Shown here: one piece after another, positions 1 through 11,831 of the stretch | Position numbering within the stretch: position 1 is the first letter of the stretch | Layout: each line of letters starts with the position of its first letter | Origin: Pomphorhynchus laevis | Taxonomy: Eukaryota; Acanthocephala; Palaeacanthocephala; Echinorhynchida; Pomphorhynchidae | Direction of reading: 5' to 3' | DNA length: 64,000 bases | Assembly (NCBI GenBank): GCA_012934845.2 | Contig: WNNJ02001339.1 | Location: forward strand, 1 to 64,000 | Position numbers and translations under genes: made by a program | Notes under the pieces: model-generated | The model's database searches: none | Told to the model about the DNA's origin: nothing | The model's input: the letters and a program-made list of their open reading frames with translations, nothing else

Positions 1-1100
1 GTGATATATTGAAAAGGCATCTCCGAGAATTCGCTGACGTGGTAGCATGGGCATAGCCTCTTTAAGCAAACCACGTGCTTTCCGGATCATCCTAATTTAA
101 TCGGCAGGAAATTTTATTGCTGTCGTTGGTTGCTTTCTAACAGGATCCTTTGAGGATACATTTTTATAATTTAAGAGCTGAATGACTTACACTTCTGCTT
201 AAGAGCAGAAGTCTGCTCTGCTTGTAATCGAACTCCGGTTTTTGGCAAAATTCTTGATTATACAACTGTAGCTTGTAAGCTCCCGGAGAGCAGTGTAAGC
301 CATTCAGCTCTTAAATTATAAAAATGTATCCTCAAAGAATCCTGTTAGAAAGCAACCAACGACAGCAATAAAATTTCCTGCCGATTAAATTAGGATGATC
401 CGGAAAGCACGTGGTTTGCTTACAAGAATTTTGCCTTTTCAATATATCACAAGGCAGCCGAAACGACTGATGGTAGTTCACCCTACTGATGAGTGCTGTC
501 GGTTACCATCAGATCGTCTAGGAGTGATAACGAAGTCTGCTCTGTATGTAATCGATATTTCCGGTTTATCCGGTTTTTCCGATTTCTCCGATTTTTCCGA
601 TTTTTAATTCCGGTTTTTGGCAAAATTCTTGATTATACAACTGTAGCTTGTAAGCTCCCGGAGAACAGTGTAAACCATTCAGCTCTTAAATTATAAAAAT
701 GTATCCTCAAAGGATCCTGTTAGAAAGCAACAAACGACAGCAATAAAATTTTCTGCCGATTAAATTAGGATGATCCGGAAAGCAGGTGGTTTGCTTAAAG
801 AGGCTATGCTATGCTACCACGTCAGCGAATTCTCGAAGATGGCTTTTCAATATATCACAAGGCAGCCGAAACGACTGATGGTAGTTCACCCTACTGATGA
901 GTGCTGCCGGCTAACATCAGATCGTCTAGGAGTGATAACGAAGTCTGCTCTGCTTGTAATCGAACTCCAGTTTTTGGCAAAATTCTTGATTATACAACTG
1001 TAGCTTGTAAGCTCCCGGAGAACAGTGTAAGTCATTCAACCAGTGTGCACCTCATTCCACTGATGAGTGTTGCTAGGTACTCAACATTTCTATGCTGAAG
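1..1100. repeat. Satellite-like block with inverted and direct copies
   Basis: The first ~190 bases return as their reverse complement at about 290-450, the copy ending GCCTTTTCAATATATCAC. The same unit recurs in direct orientation at about 650-905, sharing a CTCCCGGAGAACAGTGTAA box and a GGCAGCCGAAACGACTGATG box. A short related piece (TGTAATCGAACTCCGGTTTT) also lies near 4690. Short open frames inside are repeat-derived and I see no gene. The arrangement could be a foldback element or a rearranged satellite. Confidence 0.75.
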
Positions 1101-1140
1101 TGGTCGTCTAGAAGTGACATTGTGATTGAAAGTCGTGAAT

Positions 1141-1960
1141 CGAAGTCCAGTCTATAAAGCAACACCATTTAGTATATATATAAATTGGTAGTGCGAAAAA
1201 TCGCTTGTAACTGTGGTCCAGGAGCCGTAAACAGGCTACTATTGATTTTAAATCCATATGAGTTGCTACAAAACTGGACTTCGATCATCAGCTCCATCAG
1301 TCTAATGTATCACTCCGAGACGCCCCAAACCACCCAGCAGTCATCGTCAGTCGGATGAAGTGGTTAGGGTGCGTTTCGACTGCTTTTGTGATAACTATAA
1401 ATACACCAGCAATTCATCACGATGCTAAACAAAACTCAGGTGCAGAAAGCGTTTTTACTTGCTTGTTGTGTGTAGACCTTTTAGTTATTCTTTATATGCA
1501 CAAATGCGTATCCGTTAGTTACGAGGGCACTGAATTTCTGACAGGATTCCAAAAGGAATATGTTTTTTATAAATTGGTAGTGCGAAAAATCGCTTGTAAC
1601 TGTGGTCCAGGAGCCTAAACAGGCTACTATTGATTTTAAATCCATATGAGTTGCTACAAAACTGGACTTCGATCATCAGCTCCATCAGTCTTATGTATCA
1701 CTCCGAGACGCCCCAAACCACCCAGCAGTCATCGTCAGTCGGATGAAGTGGTTAGGGTGCGTTTCGACTGCTTTTGTGATAACTATAAAGACACCAGCAA
1801 TTCCTCACGATGCTAAACAAAACTTAGGTGCAGAAAGCGTTTTTACTGGCTTGGCGTCTTGGAGTGATACATTAGGCTGATAGAGCTGATGATCGAAGTC
1901 CAGTTTTGTAGCAACTCATATGTATTTAAAATCAATAGTAGCCTGTTTAGGCTACTATTG
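1141..1960. repeat. ~280-bp unit repeated directly, plus an inverted copy
   Basis: A unit beginning ATAAATTGGTAGTGCGAAAA occurs near 1182 and again near 1569, with near-identical sequence for about 280 bases through a GCAGAAAGCG box. From about 1850 to 1960 part of the same unit is present in reverse complement (TGATCGAAGTCCAGTTTTGT against ACAAAACTGGACTTCGATCA). No coding capacity was recognised. Confidence 0.75.
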
Positions 1961-2059
1961 TTGAGTGACCGTTGCAACAGGAACAATGCGGCTTTCGTCA
2001 AGGTCGTTGAATTACAGATCAGCTCTTTACTCTCTCAACTATCCTTAAACGGTCTTGGT

Positions 2060-3232
2060 AGTTCGCTCAACTGGTCTACATATGTTTTGTTGATTATGAG
2101 AATGCGTACGACCGAGTTCCGCGAGGGAGGTTGTAAGAGGTACTAAGGTTGTATGGAGTACCATACTATCTTCGGGTAGTTGTGGCTTCTCTGTATGAAC
2201 AAAGTATAAGTTGTGTTCGTGTTCTAGGTGGAAAGTCTGAACCATTTTCAGTAGGGTTGGCTAGGTCAGGGTTGTCCTTTGTCTCCACTTATGTTTCTTA
2301 TTTTCATGGAAAAAGTTTCGAGACGGGCTGCTCTGACGGATGTCGGTCTTCAGTTCGGTTCCATCAGGATAGCATCTCTGCTTTTTTGCAGATGACGTTG
2401 TTTTGTTAGCCTCTCGTCCTGAGGACTTACAATGCCTACTAGATCGATTCACGATGACATGTCAAACGGCATGGATGTTGATTTTACCTCAAAGAATGTC
2501 TCTATGTGCTCGTCTCGGATTCAGTTGCCAATGCCAATCCGGATTGGAGAAATGGTTCTTCTTGATGTGGAGGATTTCAAGTATCTTAGGGTATTATTCT
2601 CGAGGAACAGCAGGAACATCAAGGAAATTGAGAAGCGGATTTGTGCAGTTCACGCAGCAATGCGTTCTTTGTACAGGTCTGTCGTGGTGAAGCAAAAGTT
2701 AAGTCTTCGGGCGAAGCTTTCGGTTTACCACGCAATCCTCGTTCCTATCTTAACCTATAGTCATGATCTTTGGGTTATGGCCGAAAGGATAGTATCTCAG
2801 ATACAGGCGAGCGAAATGAGGTTTCTTTGCTGTGTGGTCGGTCTTAGTCTTAGAGATAAGGTTAGGAATTCAGTCATCCGGGATGGACTCGGAGTAAAGT
2901 TGCTGCTTTTCCCTATCAAAGAAAATCAGCTGAGGTGGATAGGACACGTTTTGTGGATGTCTAAGAATTGCCTTATTCGAAGGGTTTTCCAAGCCGAACT
3001 CTCTGGAAAGAGACCTCGAGGTAGACCACGGTACACGTTGAGACATCAAATCTCGAAACTGGCCGAAGACCGCCTTGGGCTATCTGAAGGAGAACTCTGT
3101 TATATTGCATATGATCGCGATGTCTGGAGTAGTTTGATTCGTGCACTTCCCCTCACGACCCGACACCCGGACCAGTGGTTGACATGGAAAAATATTGTAT
3201 ATTGTTTGTTTTTCTTGTCAAGAAATTGCTGA
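2060..3232 (+). mobile_element. RTE-like LINE reverse transcriptase, 5'-truncated and decayed
   Basis: The open 3' part (about 2432-3229) reads as the thumb and C-terminal part of an RTE/BovB-type LINE protein. Recognisable stretches are VEDFKYLRVLFS, KLSVYHAILVPILTYSHDLW, IQASEMRFLCCVVGLSLRDK, QLRWIGHVLWM and GKRPRGRPR. The upstream 370 bases carry the RT core in changing frames: the YENAYDRVP finger, a QG.PLSPLMF-like stretch, and the FADDVV-type active site near 2390. The element lacks its endonuclease half. It is a dead relic; the exact clade is inferred from family style only. Confidence 0.75.
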
Positions 3233-3479
3233 TGACATATTTTGTCGCCACATTTCACCCTTTTGTTTTCTATCGACTTTACATCCTGTATCTTAACTTG
3301 CACTAAGATGTAAAAAAGCCTTCTTTTTGTGCGAAAAGTGATTACTGGCTAGAAATTTGTTCACTTGGGGGTACTTTTATGTGCTAATGTAATATCTTGC
3401 TTGACATTCCCTATTTAAAGGTGAAAATCGAGTATTATTCTGTGTATCTGTCTAAATTTGACTGCTGATTCCTTTATAT

Positions 3480-4400
3480 TATCTCACATTCGCACTTTGG
3501 ATATCTGGTTATATATCATTCGTCTTTTGTAACCGCGCGATAACAGCTGTTGTTCTAAAATGTTTACATGTTTTTCAAATTCTGATCGGTTAGTGCAGTT
3601 ACGTTTGATTCTTTGCGCCTAATTGTAGGTAACATTCCGCTTTAGCGAATGTCAATGATAACTAAACATGTGAAGGTGCAAAGGGTGAGACTTAGGCTTC
3701 CGATAAAATGTAGTTTTAAATTTTCTCATATCTTTAAAGATCGTTACGTCCAAAAAATTAACTTTATTTCTTTGAGATAAATTTAACTTTAGTGGACCTT
3801 TCTCATTAAATTGATTCTGAAATTCTATTGTTTCATAGCTATCTGGCCATATAAAAATATGCCGTCAATGTATCGACAATAACTCAATGATTTGATAGGT
3901 GACAATTCAAGGCAGCTGTTTTCTATAAACGACATGTATATTATGGCAAAATCGGGTGCAAACGGTGTTCCCATAGCCGTTCTTTGAATTTGTATATATA
4001 GCTTTCCATTGAATTCCAATATATTATTTCTGAGGATTCCTTCCACTGATTTGAGAACAAAATCCTGTGTCTGTAAAGATAACTTGGATTTCAATAGCAT
4101 GTTCTTAATTGATATTATCCCTTCAGATATTGGGATGCTTGGATACAAACTTTGCACATCCGCTGTCACTAGTATTCCGTCAATTGACCACTTTTTCCAT
4201 TCTGATTAAATCCGGGCTATAAATTCCTGCGAGCTTTCAATATGAGCAGGTACAAATTTTAAAAGAGATTTTAAGATGTTATGTATGTATCGCGACAAAT
4301 ACTCAGTCGGAGTTCCTAGACAGCTAACAATGGTCCTTCCAATGAATGGTCTCTGTGAGGCATAAACACCATGCAGCATTTATTTTATATATCCTCATCA
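3480..4400 (-). mobile_element. Penelope-like element RT fragment
   Basis: Read on the - strand, about 4400 to 4180 gives RPFIGRTIVSCLGTPTEYLS, the typical lead-in of Penelope-like RTs. It is followed by an open stretch (4169-3825) with TADVQSLYPSIPI (motif A), TAMGTPFAPDFAIIYM (motif B) and YCRYIDGIFLY (YIDG in place of the usual Y.DD). Downstream pieces in shifted frames read NKVNFLDVTIFKD and HVNILEQQLLSRGYKRRMIY, also Penelope-like. No GIY-YIG endonuclease was recognised. It is a broken partial copy. Confidence 0.8.
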
Positions 4401-5345
4401 GGCAAAGAAATAGAACCGAATTATTCTCGTAATATTCAAAGTCGCTACGTATGCCCAGTCATCCTATGTGTGACGACAACCTTCCACAACGGTAGACGTG
4501 CTTCGCTCTAACGGAGCTCATCAGTACCGTGACTTTAATAATCATCCTCAGGCACCTTAACACACGCTTAAACAACGTTTAAAGCTCGAAAAACAGAACT
4601 ACTCTTAATCTGAATCATCGGAGGGAATTTAGCATAAGCTCTCTGTATGGTAGCGCGTATTGCAGTTTAACAATGCATCTGCTCTACTTGTAATCGAACT
4701 CCGGTTTTTGGCAACATCGACAATTATATATAATAGTGCACGGATGTGCTGAGTAGCAACACCATTTAGTATATATATGTATATATATTAGTATATATAT
4801 GTATATATAATTTAAAATATTTTATTAATATGTGGCATTTACCTGAAAGTTACATAGTAATTATATTTAATTTATATAATAATTTATTTATTTAATAAAT
4901 TATTATTAATAATAAATATTAAATATTTATTATAATCTTATAAATATTGGATATATATAATATCATTATCATTGTAATATATAATGTCATTATATTTGCT
5001 ATCAACTAGCTTTTGCGGTCATAAGTTAATCCATATTCTTCCAGTTTAATCTAGAATTAATTCAAACTTTATACTTTGTAATTTTGTAATTCCTCTTATA
5101 TTTTCGAATTAAATATTCATAACGACGACATTTACTCTGTCGAAATAGTGAAATAAATTAAATTTTAATTTGCTGGTATGGCTCTTAAATCCAATAAAAT
5201 CCAAGAAAACAAGCAGTTCTCATTATAATTCAACGATACTTATGGCTTGAAATTAAAATTTTGAAATTAAAATTTGACAATTAATTAAGCAAATGACAAA
5301 AGTAATTTTGTATTTGTATTAAAGTAATTTTGTATTTGTTCTTTA
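4401..5345. other. No gene; AT-rich with a short satellite relic
   Basis: Apart from a ~55-base relic of the first satellite block near 4680-4735, followed by TATATATG microsatellite-like sequence, I see only AT-rich DNA. The stretch 4440-4560 is less AT-rich and may be the end of the neighbouring Penelope-like element, but I cannot show it. Confidence 0.4.
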
Positions 5346-6540
5346 TTGTCAAATAATAACGGCATAAGTCAACAAGTATTTTGATACTTTAATTTATTAT
5401 AATAACTAATGCATCTATTATCTAAATGCTATGTTGGTAAAACGTTACATTTAAATAAAAATATCCAAATTGTAAACATCAAAATTCTAAAATCTCACAG
5501 CTAATGTAGACTTCAAAAATACCTTCGCTTCGTACCTTCTTAAGAATAATGTATCATCATTTTCCACAAAAATTGAGCATTGAATTACCGACTAGATCAT
5601 ACTGTGTATGATCTAGTCGAATATTTAATACGTTTACCGTTCTTCTATACTGTTATCACTAAACAAGACATGGCTGGACAAGAATAGTTTAATAAGAGGG
5701 ATGGTCTTAAGTGGCATTTAACTAAGGTTAAAAGACCTTGAGAAGAAGAGGAGAAAATATATCAAATCAAGATATCCAAATTGTGAACATCAAAATGTTT
5801 AAATCTTACAGTAAATGTAGACTTCAAAAATACCTTCGCTTCGTACCTTCTTAAAAATAATGTATCATAATTTTCAACAAAAATTGAGCATTGAATTACC
5901 GACTAGATCATACTGTGTATGATCTAGTCGAATATTTAATGCGTTTACCGTTCTTCTATACTGTTATCACTAAACAAGACATGGCTGGACAAGAATAGTT
6001 TAATAAGAGGGATGGTCTTAAGTGGCATTTAACTAAGGTTAAAAGACCTTGAGAAGAAGAGGAGAAAATATATCAAATCAAGATATCCAAATTGTGAACA
6101 TCAAAATGTTTAAATCTTACAGTAAATGTAGACTTCAAGAATATCTTGAGCATTGGGTTTACGACTAGATTATACTGTGTATGATCTAGTCGAATATTTG
6201 TATAAAGTATTAAGTCAAATAATAACGAAATAAGTCAACAAGTATTTTGCTACTTTAATTTATTATAATAACTAATGCATCCAGTATCTAAATGCTAGTT
6301 GGTAAAACGTTACATTTAAATTAAAATATATCAAATCAAGATATCCAAATTGTAAACATCAAAATTCTAAAATCTCACAGTTAATGTAGACTTCAAAAAT
6401 ACCTTCGCTTCGTACCTTCTTAAAAATAATGTATCATCATTTTTTCACAAAAATTGAGCATTGAATTTACGACTATATCATACTGTGTATGATCTAGTCG
6501 AATATTCGGCAGTTAAATTAAAATTCTACATATTTCCATA
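5346..6540. repeat. ~310-bp tandem repeats, each carrying a perfect hairpin
   Basis: Four units contain the same 29-base inverted repeat (arms GACTAGATCATA / TATGATCTAGTC, loop CTGTG) at 5590-5618, 5901-5929, 6163-6191 and 6471-6499; the last two carry single changes. The units share AAATACCTTCGCTTCGTACC and GACATGGCTGGACAAGAATA. A longer second-order repeat (5346-5507 against 6213-6380) includes the box ACTAATGCATC. Spacing is about 310, 262 and 308 bases. Confidence 0.85.
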
Positions 6541-8490
6541 TCTATCGAACATGCCAGGCTAATATCAGAGTCAGCAAAAATTTCACAATTTTAGAAATAT
6601 ACTATTGAGCAGTTTGGCCTAGATACCAGTCACAACTATTCAAACTTGTTTGATCATTTTAAATTCAATTAAATTCTAATACTGAATTCAATCGAATTCT
6701 TGTGCCCTAAATTATTGAGGCATTATCAAGCGAAGTAACAACCTTTTAATATTTTTAAATAGAATAGATTATATTAAAATAAATAAGGTTTTATAAATAA
6801 TTATATATTAAAAATATTTGTAATACTCTGAAGAATTAAAGTATATATTTGATAATTTTAAGTTTTAATATATTTTAATTTTTTAAATTAGCACAAATAA
6901 TGCAGATGTTTTAAAAATTTTAATATTTTTTATATATTCCTTTATATTTAACAATATTAGCAATATCATAATTGACTGCTAGAGTCATAAAGATATTATT
7001 ACTATAATTTGACTGCTATGACATTGTGACTATATATAATACAGGATATTATTTACAACCTATAGGATATTGGATTTTCTTCAAACAAAGTAAACCGGCA
7101 TAACTCAAAAATGAATTAGAACTCCGACATGCTTTACTGTTTCTAATTATGTTGATGATATAGTATATATGAATTTATTAATATATAATAAATTATTATA
7201 TACAAATATAATATATATTTAAATTATATTATATATAAATTATTACAAAATATTCGTAATATCTGAAAAAAAGATTAGGATTGAATATTCAAGAATTGAT
7301 AAATTTCATTGGAATATCCAATTCAAGGATATTTTAATCATAATTTATTTTCATAAAATGTCCGCATTCCGCGCCCACAGAATCATATAATTTGCGAAGA
7401 ATTGCAAAATATTGTGTTGTCGTTTTTATTTGTCGTGAAAATTGCAATCATTTATTGCTTAATAAAACAAATTATTTGTATTTATTCGATTAGATATTTT
7501 TATCGGCTCGAGCTCAACTGGGATACTTCCTGTTGTGTCTGCTGGTTTATTTGTTTTAAATTGGTATACGCAGCCATTTCACAATTGAAAATGTAATGAT
7601 CTTGTTCTATACATGTCTGCAATCGTGTGTTTAAGCCAATTGAATTTATTTAATGCTGACATGTTTATAAGATTACATCCATTAATACTTTTATCATCGA
7701 ACTAGCCGTCAAACACTTTTTCATAACGAAACCTCGCACTGAAATTATATAATCGATAATCTGATTTCACCGAGCAAATTATTGTTAATACTCGTGATGA
7801 TCGTTTATTTTAGAAAGTTTTAATCCATGTTCAGCTAACAACAATGGTCATATGCACACTCCCGTATTTTTTGCTCTACATCATGTTTAAAGTGAACATA
7901 AACATAATTACATATATTGTAGGTACTTTTGGATACTTATGAGTTTATCCTTATGAGTGTTTGGAAACTAGTGGGTTTTAACTATGTTTTGAACTCTTTT
8001 TACTCAGTTTTACTCTGTGAGAGTTCTAACAGAACTCTCACAGAGTTATATTTGGTCCCAAGAACTCCAAGAGATCTCTGATGAAACTATTAATTGTTAC
8101 ACACTTGTATTTCAGCTACAAAAATAGACATGCGAACCGTATGAAGGCTTTCGTCCGGTTTGCTGGCAAAACCAACGTGATAAATTATAGCTATTTTTAA
8201 TTTAAAAATAAATTTTATTTTGTTATTTTAAAATAAATTTTACTCTAATGGATTAAAATAATTTTGAATAAAATATTCAGTATTATATTCAATCAGATCA
8301 AATAACCGGGTCTACGTATATTAAATTATTTATAAATTAAACATAATGATTAATAAAAATAAAATAATCATAAATAATTTAATAATTTTATATAATATTT
8401 CATATAGCTCATATTAAATAAAATTTAAAATTGAAATTGAAAATTGAAAATTATTCTAAAATTGAAATTTAATATAAAAGTCAATTTTTT
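6541..8490. other. No gene recognised; contains a perfect 16-bp-arm hairpin
   Basis: AT-rich sequence with scattered short frames of no recognisable content. The notable structure is a perfect inverted repeat at 8012-8046 (arms ACTCTGTGAGAGTTCT and AGAACTCTCACAGAGT, loop AAC). Confidence 0.5.
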
Positions 8491-9740
8491 GAATTCACTA
8501 ATAAATAACAGGAAAAATAAATAACATAACATAAAATAAATAATAAATTTTTAAATAATAAATTGTATGATTATATAAATAATAAATAACATGAGATAAA
8601 TAATAAAAATGATTGTATAAAAATGCATAATAATACATAAAAATGTATCAGAATAAAGATTAGAGGTTATCAGGATGAACTGATTGTTCATCCTGATAAC
8701 TGATTATATAACTGATTTTATATAACTTATATCAAATTCAAATTTAAAATAAAAACCAAATAATAAGTTGAATAAAAAATAATTAAAAAGATTTAATACA
8801 ATTAATATCAAGTTAACTAATAAATAACAGATGTTGTACCAGAGTAAGGATTAGAAGTCATAAGTAGGAACTGCTATGTTATCAGGTTTCGGAAACTATT
8901 TAGTAAAATTTTAACTTATATAAAGTTAAAATAAAAACTTAAAATTTAAAATAAACGTCATTTTTATGAATTCACTAATAAATAACAGGAAAAATAAATA
9001 ACATAACATAAAATAAATAATAAATTTTTAAATAATAAATTGTATGATTATATAAATAATAAATAACATGAGATAAATAATAAAAATGATTGTATAAAAA
9101 TGCATAATAATACATAAAAATGTATCAGAATAAAGATTAGAGGTTATCAGAATGAACTGATTGTTCATCCTGATAACTGATTATATAACTGATTTTATAT
9201 AACTTATATCAAATTCAAATTTAAAATAAAAACCAAATAATAAGTTGAATAAAAAATAATTAAAAAGATTTAATACAATTAATATCAAGTTAACTAATAA
9301 ATAACAGATGTTGTACCAGAGTAAGGATTAGAAGTCATAAGTAGGAACTGCTATGTTATCAGGTTTCGGAAACTATTTAGTAAAATTTTAACTTATATAA
9401 AGTTAAAATAAAAACTTAAAATTTAAAATAAACGTCATTTTTATGAATTCACTAATAAATAACAGGAAAAATAAATAACATAACATAAAATAAATAATAA
9501 ATTTTTAAATAAATATATTATAAATAATATAAATAATAAATAATTATATAAATAATAAATAACATGAGATAAATAATAATGTATAAAAATGCATAATAAT
9601 ACATAAAAATGTATCAGAATAAAGATTAGAGGTTATCAGGATGAACTGATATGTTATCAGGTTTCGTACCTATTCCTAGACACAACATAGCAATGGACCG
9701 AATACATGCAATTATGTATTTCCTCTGATGAAATTTGATT
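8491..9740. repeat. 477-bp tandem repeats, about 2.5 copies, with hairpin
   Basis: GAATTCACTAATAAATAACA starts units at 8491, 8968 and 9445, so the period is 477. Each unit contains an inverted repeat with 15-base arms GTTATCAGGATGAAC / GTTCATCCTGATAAC at 8666-8700; the copy at 9143-9177 has one change and the third copy is partial. The right edge runs into ATTTCCTCTGATGAAATTTG and then the YIDD-box RT relic, so the repeats may be the 3' flank of that element. A reverse-complement single copy lies at 14757-15000. Confidence 0.85.
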
Positions 9741-10270
9741 ATCTTATACAAAGTATATTATTTATTATCCATCCATAAAAATTTGTCACTTAAGAGTTTA
9801 AATTTATTCTTTATATTATTGTGTTGATTTATATATTTTACTATTTTCTGCTTGATGTTATTTTTATAGTAACCTAGTTTAAAATATGTATCTATTAAAT
9901 TATTTAAATGATTTTGAAGAAAGCCAATATCATTACATATTGTTGCAATTCTTAAAATTTCATTATTTAATGTATTATATTTTATATTATATGGTATGCA
10001 TGAATGCTCATGCAAAAATATGTTTCTTGTAAATTTAAATATGTCATCTTTACGATATGAATTAATAGTAGTTTTAGTTAATGTTAATTTAATGTTCATA
10101 TCTAGATATAAACCTTCTTTATCATTAATATTGGTTTTATTAAGAATGAAGCTACTTGGATAAATTTGTTCGCTTATTGAATAAAAATTATTAAATTAAA
10201 TAAACATATATCATCAATATATCGAAACATATATTTTATATCTTTATATTGTTTAGATTTATTTATTTTA
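9741..10270 (-). mobile_element. YIDD-box reverse transcriptase relic, unassigned family
   Basis: On the - strand, 10250 to 10140 reads KYMFRYIDDICLFN, an RT active-site box, then SFILNKTNINDKEGLYLDMN. An open 113-codon tail (10099-9758) follows, with FTRNIFLHEHSCIPYNIKYN and a region rich in Asn and Lys. The order (YIDD box, short spacer, LDM.I, a basic tail ending near GYYKNNIKQKI) resembles Penelope-like RTs more than LINEs. A second copy of the same stretch lies at about 20793-20863 plus 21698-21925. Family assignment is an inference. Confidence 0.6.
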
Positions 10271-10877
10271 TTTATTTATTTAAAATATTCATCTATTAAA
10301 TAATTTAAATGATTTTGAAGAAAAACAATATCGAAACAATAACAAAAACAATTTATACAGTTTAGTGTATAAATTTTTCGATACATTTTAATGTATCGAA
10401 ATATATATTTCATATCTTCATATAATTTAGATTTATTTTTAAAGCTTTAAAATGCTTTAAAGCTTTTAACTTCATGAATACGAACAAATTCGTATTCTAT
10501 TACGAATTTGTTATGAAAAAATACTAATTCGTATTCTATTTCGTATGAAATAGAATACGAATACTAAAATAGAATACTAGAATAGAATACAAAATACCTG
10601 AAATAGAAAAAGTAAGCAAATTTATATTTTGATAATTTATATTTGTGAGGGAAAATATATATTTTTATGTGAAATATTAACAAAATTATAAAGAAAAAAT
10701 ACATATTTTTTATTTTTAAAAATAAAATCTTAATAAATTAGTTTACAAACTCTAATTTTATTTGACTACTTGATTTCCTCTGATGAAATTTGATTATAAT
10801 ATTCTATTAATAATCGTATCAGTTTAAATTGGTTTAATTTTTTTTTACTTTAAAAATATATGATTTTTGTCTTTTAG
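10271..10877. other. AT-rich spacer with RT-relic scraps and a hairpin
   Basis: Bases 10280-10330 repeat part of the neighbouring RT relic (ATTTAAATGATTTTGAAGAA). A perfect inverted repeat lies at 10527-10562 with 16-base arms ATTCGTATTCTATTTC / GAAATAGAATACGAAT and loop GTAT. CCTCTGATGAAATTTGATTA at 10775 is another copy of the RT element's flank. The last ~40 bases are pyrimidine-rich and end CTTTTAG, a splice-acceptor-like site for the next gene. Confidence 0.5.
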
Positions 10878-10888
10878 ATTAATGAGTT

Positions 10889-11200
10889 ATGGAACACCAA
10901 AAATCTTCCAAATCAGACAACCCCACAATATGTGAACAATGCTTTAATAGACACAACAAACACACTTGCTTACAAACATTTTGGATTAATTTTCATAAAA
11001 CAATCGAACTTTGTCCGGATTGCATGCTCGATTACGTAAAAGATGAAGAATGTGTTCAGAAATACAGGCAACGGCGAATATCTGATCAATCATATCAAGG
11101 CGAAATGATTTTTCACATTCGCAATTTTACGAAATATTTAACTAAATTACAGAATATAAAATATTGCACCTCTTTCGGCTTATCATACAAAGTTCGATAA
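10889..11200 (+). CDS. Small Cys-rich protein, first recognisable exon
   Basis: The open frame encodes up to 103 residues with paired cysteines: CEQC, an isolated C after HNKHT, then LCPDC, in a pattern that could bind one zinc ion. It is followed by a basic segment (KYRQRRIS). I do not recognise the family. A pyrimidine tract and TTTTAG end at 10877, 11 bases before the chosen ATG; an earlier ATG at 10882 opens only a short frame. The frame closes at 11200. A GT at 11192 after ...SYK could be a donor, but it is weak. The next exon-like stretch (11463-11612) is in a different phase, so their link is unproven. The 21 bases between donor and stop may be intronic. Confidence 0.5.
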   Translation: MEHQKSSKSDNPTICEQCFNRHNKHTCLQTFWINFHKTIELCPDCMLDYVKDEECVQKYRQRRISDQSYQGEMIFHIRNFTKYLTKLQNIKYCTSFGLSYKVR

Positions 11201-11462
11201 TATTAGATAACATATAATTTAAGATAAGATATGATCAGCTAGTTTGTCTGATCATAGTAAATCCCATCATCTGATTATCATTCGATTTTGTTCCATAAAA
11301 TAATATAATATTATATTTATATTATAATATTTTTTAATTAAAATTATATCATAAGCACGTGAGCACAAATTTCACTACACATTTAAATTATTTTAAAATT
11401 ATAAATAGTTGGCGATATTTCCTTCAAATTGCGGATTTTAAAAATCAATAGCTTACCTAAGC

Positions 11463-11612
11463 CAAGATATACAAAACTCTACCTCAGAAGAAACCAAGAG
11501 CATTTCACAACCAAGCGATGAAATTGATACAACACTTGATGAGCTTGATAATTTCATCCAAAATGAACTTCTGTTGATGAAAGAGACCAGAATAGATGAT
11601 TTTAGTTTTTAA
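11463..11612 (+). CDS. Acidic C-terminal exon, probably of the Cys-rich gene
   Basis: After a possible acceptor (AATCAATAG, ending about 11451, or a later AG) an open stretch encodes SQDIQNSTSEETKSISQPSD, then EIDTTLDELDNFIQNELLLM, ending DDFSF and TAA at 11610-11612. The composition is acidic and Ser/Thr-rich, unlike the surrounding AT-rich noise. A poly(A) signal AATAAA lies at 11648-11653, about 36 bases past the stop. This looks like a true terminal exon. Whether it belongs to the Cys-rich exon upstream is uncertain, because no donor of matching phase is visible. Start given is approximate. Confidence 0.45.
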   Translation, partial: QDIQNSTSEETKSISQPSDEIDTTLDELDNFIQNELLLMKETRIDDFSF

Positions 11613-11647
11613 GTTTGTTAATAAACGAAATATTTACTTTTTGATGT

Positions 11648-11653
11648 AATAAA
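11648..11653 (+). terminator. Poly(A) signal AATAAA
   Basis: Canonical hexamer about 36 bases after the stop of the acidic terminal exon. Confidence 0.5.
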
Positions 11654-11831
11654 AGTTTGATAAAAAATGCGGTTTTTCATTTCGATAAGTTATTTAAAAT
11701 AATGATATATTTTATAATCCTGTAATTATTTTATAATAAAAATATTTTTATAAATATTTTTATATAAATTATAAAATATGTTTTTTTTGTAATTATAATA
11801 TAATTATGTTAAATTATTGTTAAATTCATAA

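Noticed and set aside
5590-9640. CRISPR-like reading of the regularly spaced hairpin repeats
   Set aside because: Units are hundreds of bases long with no unique spacers, and the genome is clearly an animal's.
9720-9745. CTGATGA in CCTCTGATGAAATTTG as a hammerhead core
   Set aside because: No hairpin and no GAAA follow; the motif recurs only as the flank of the RT element.
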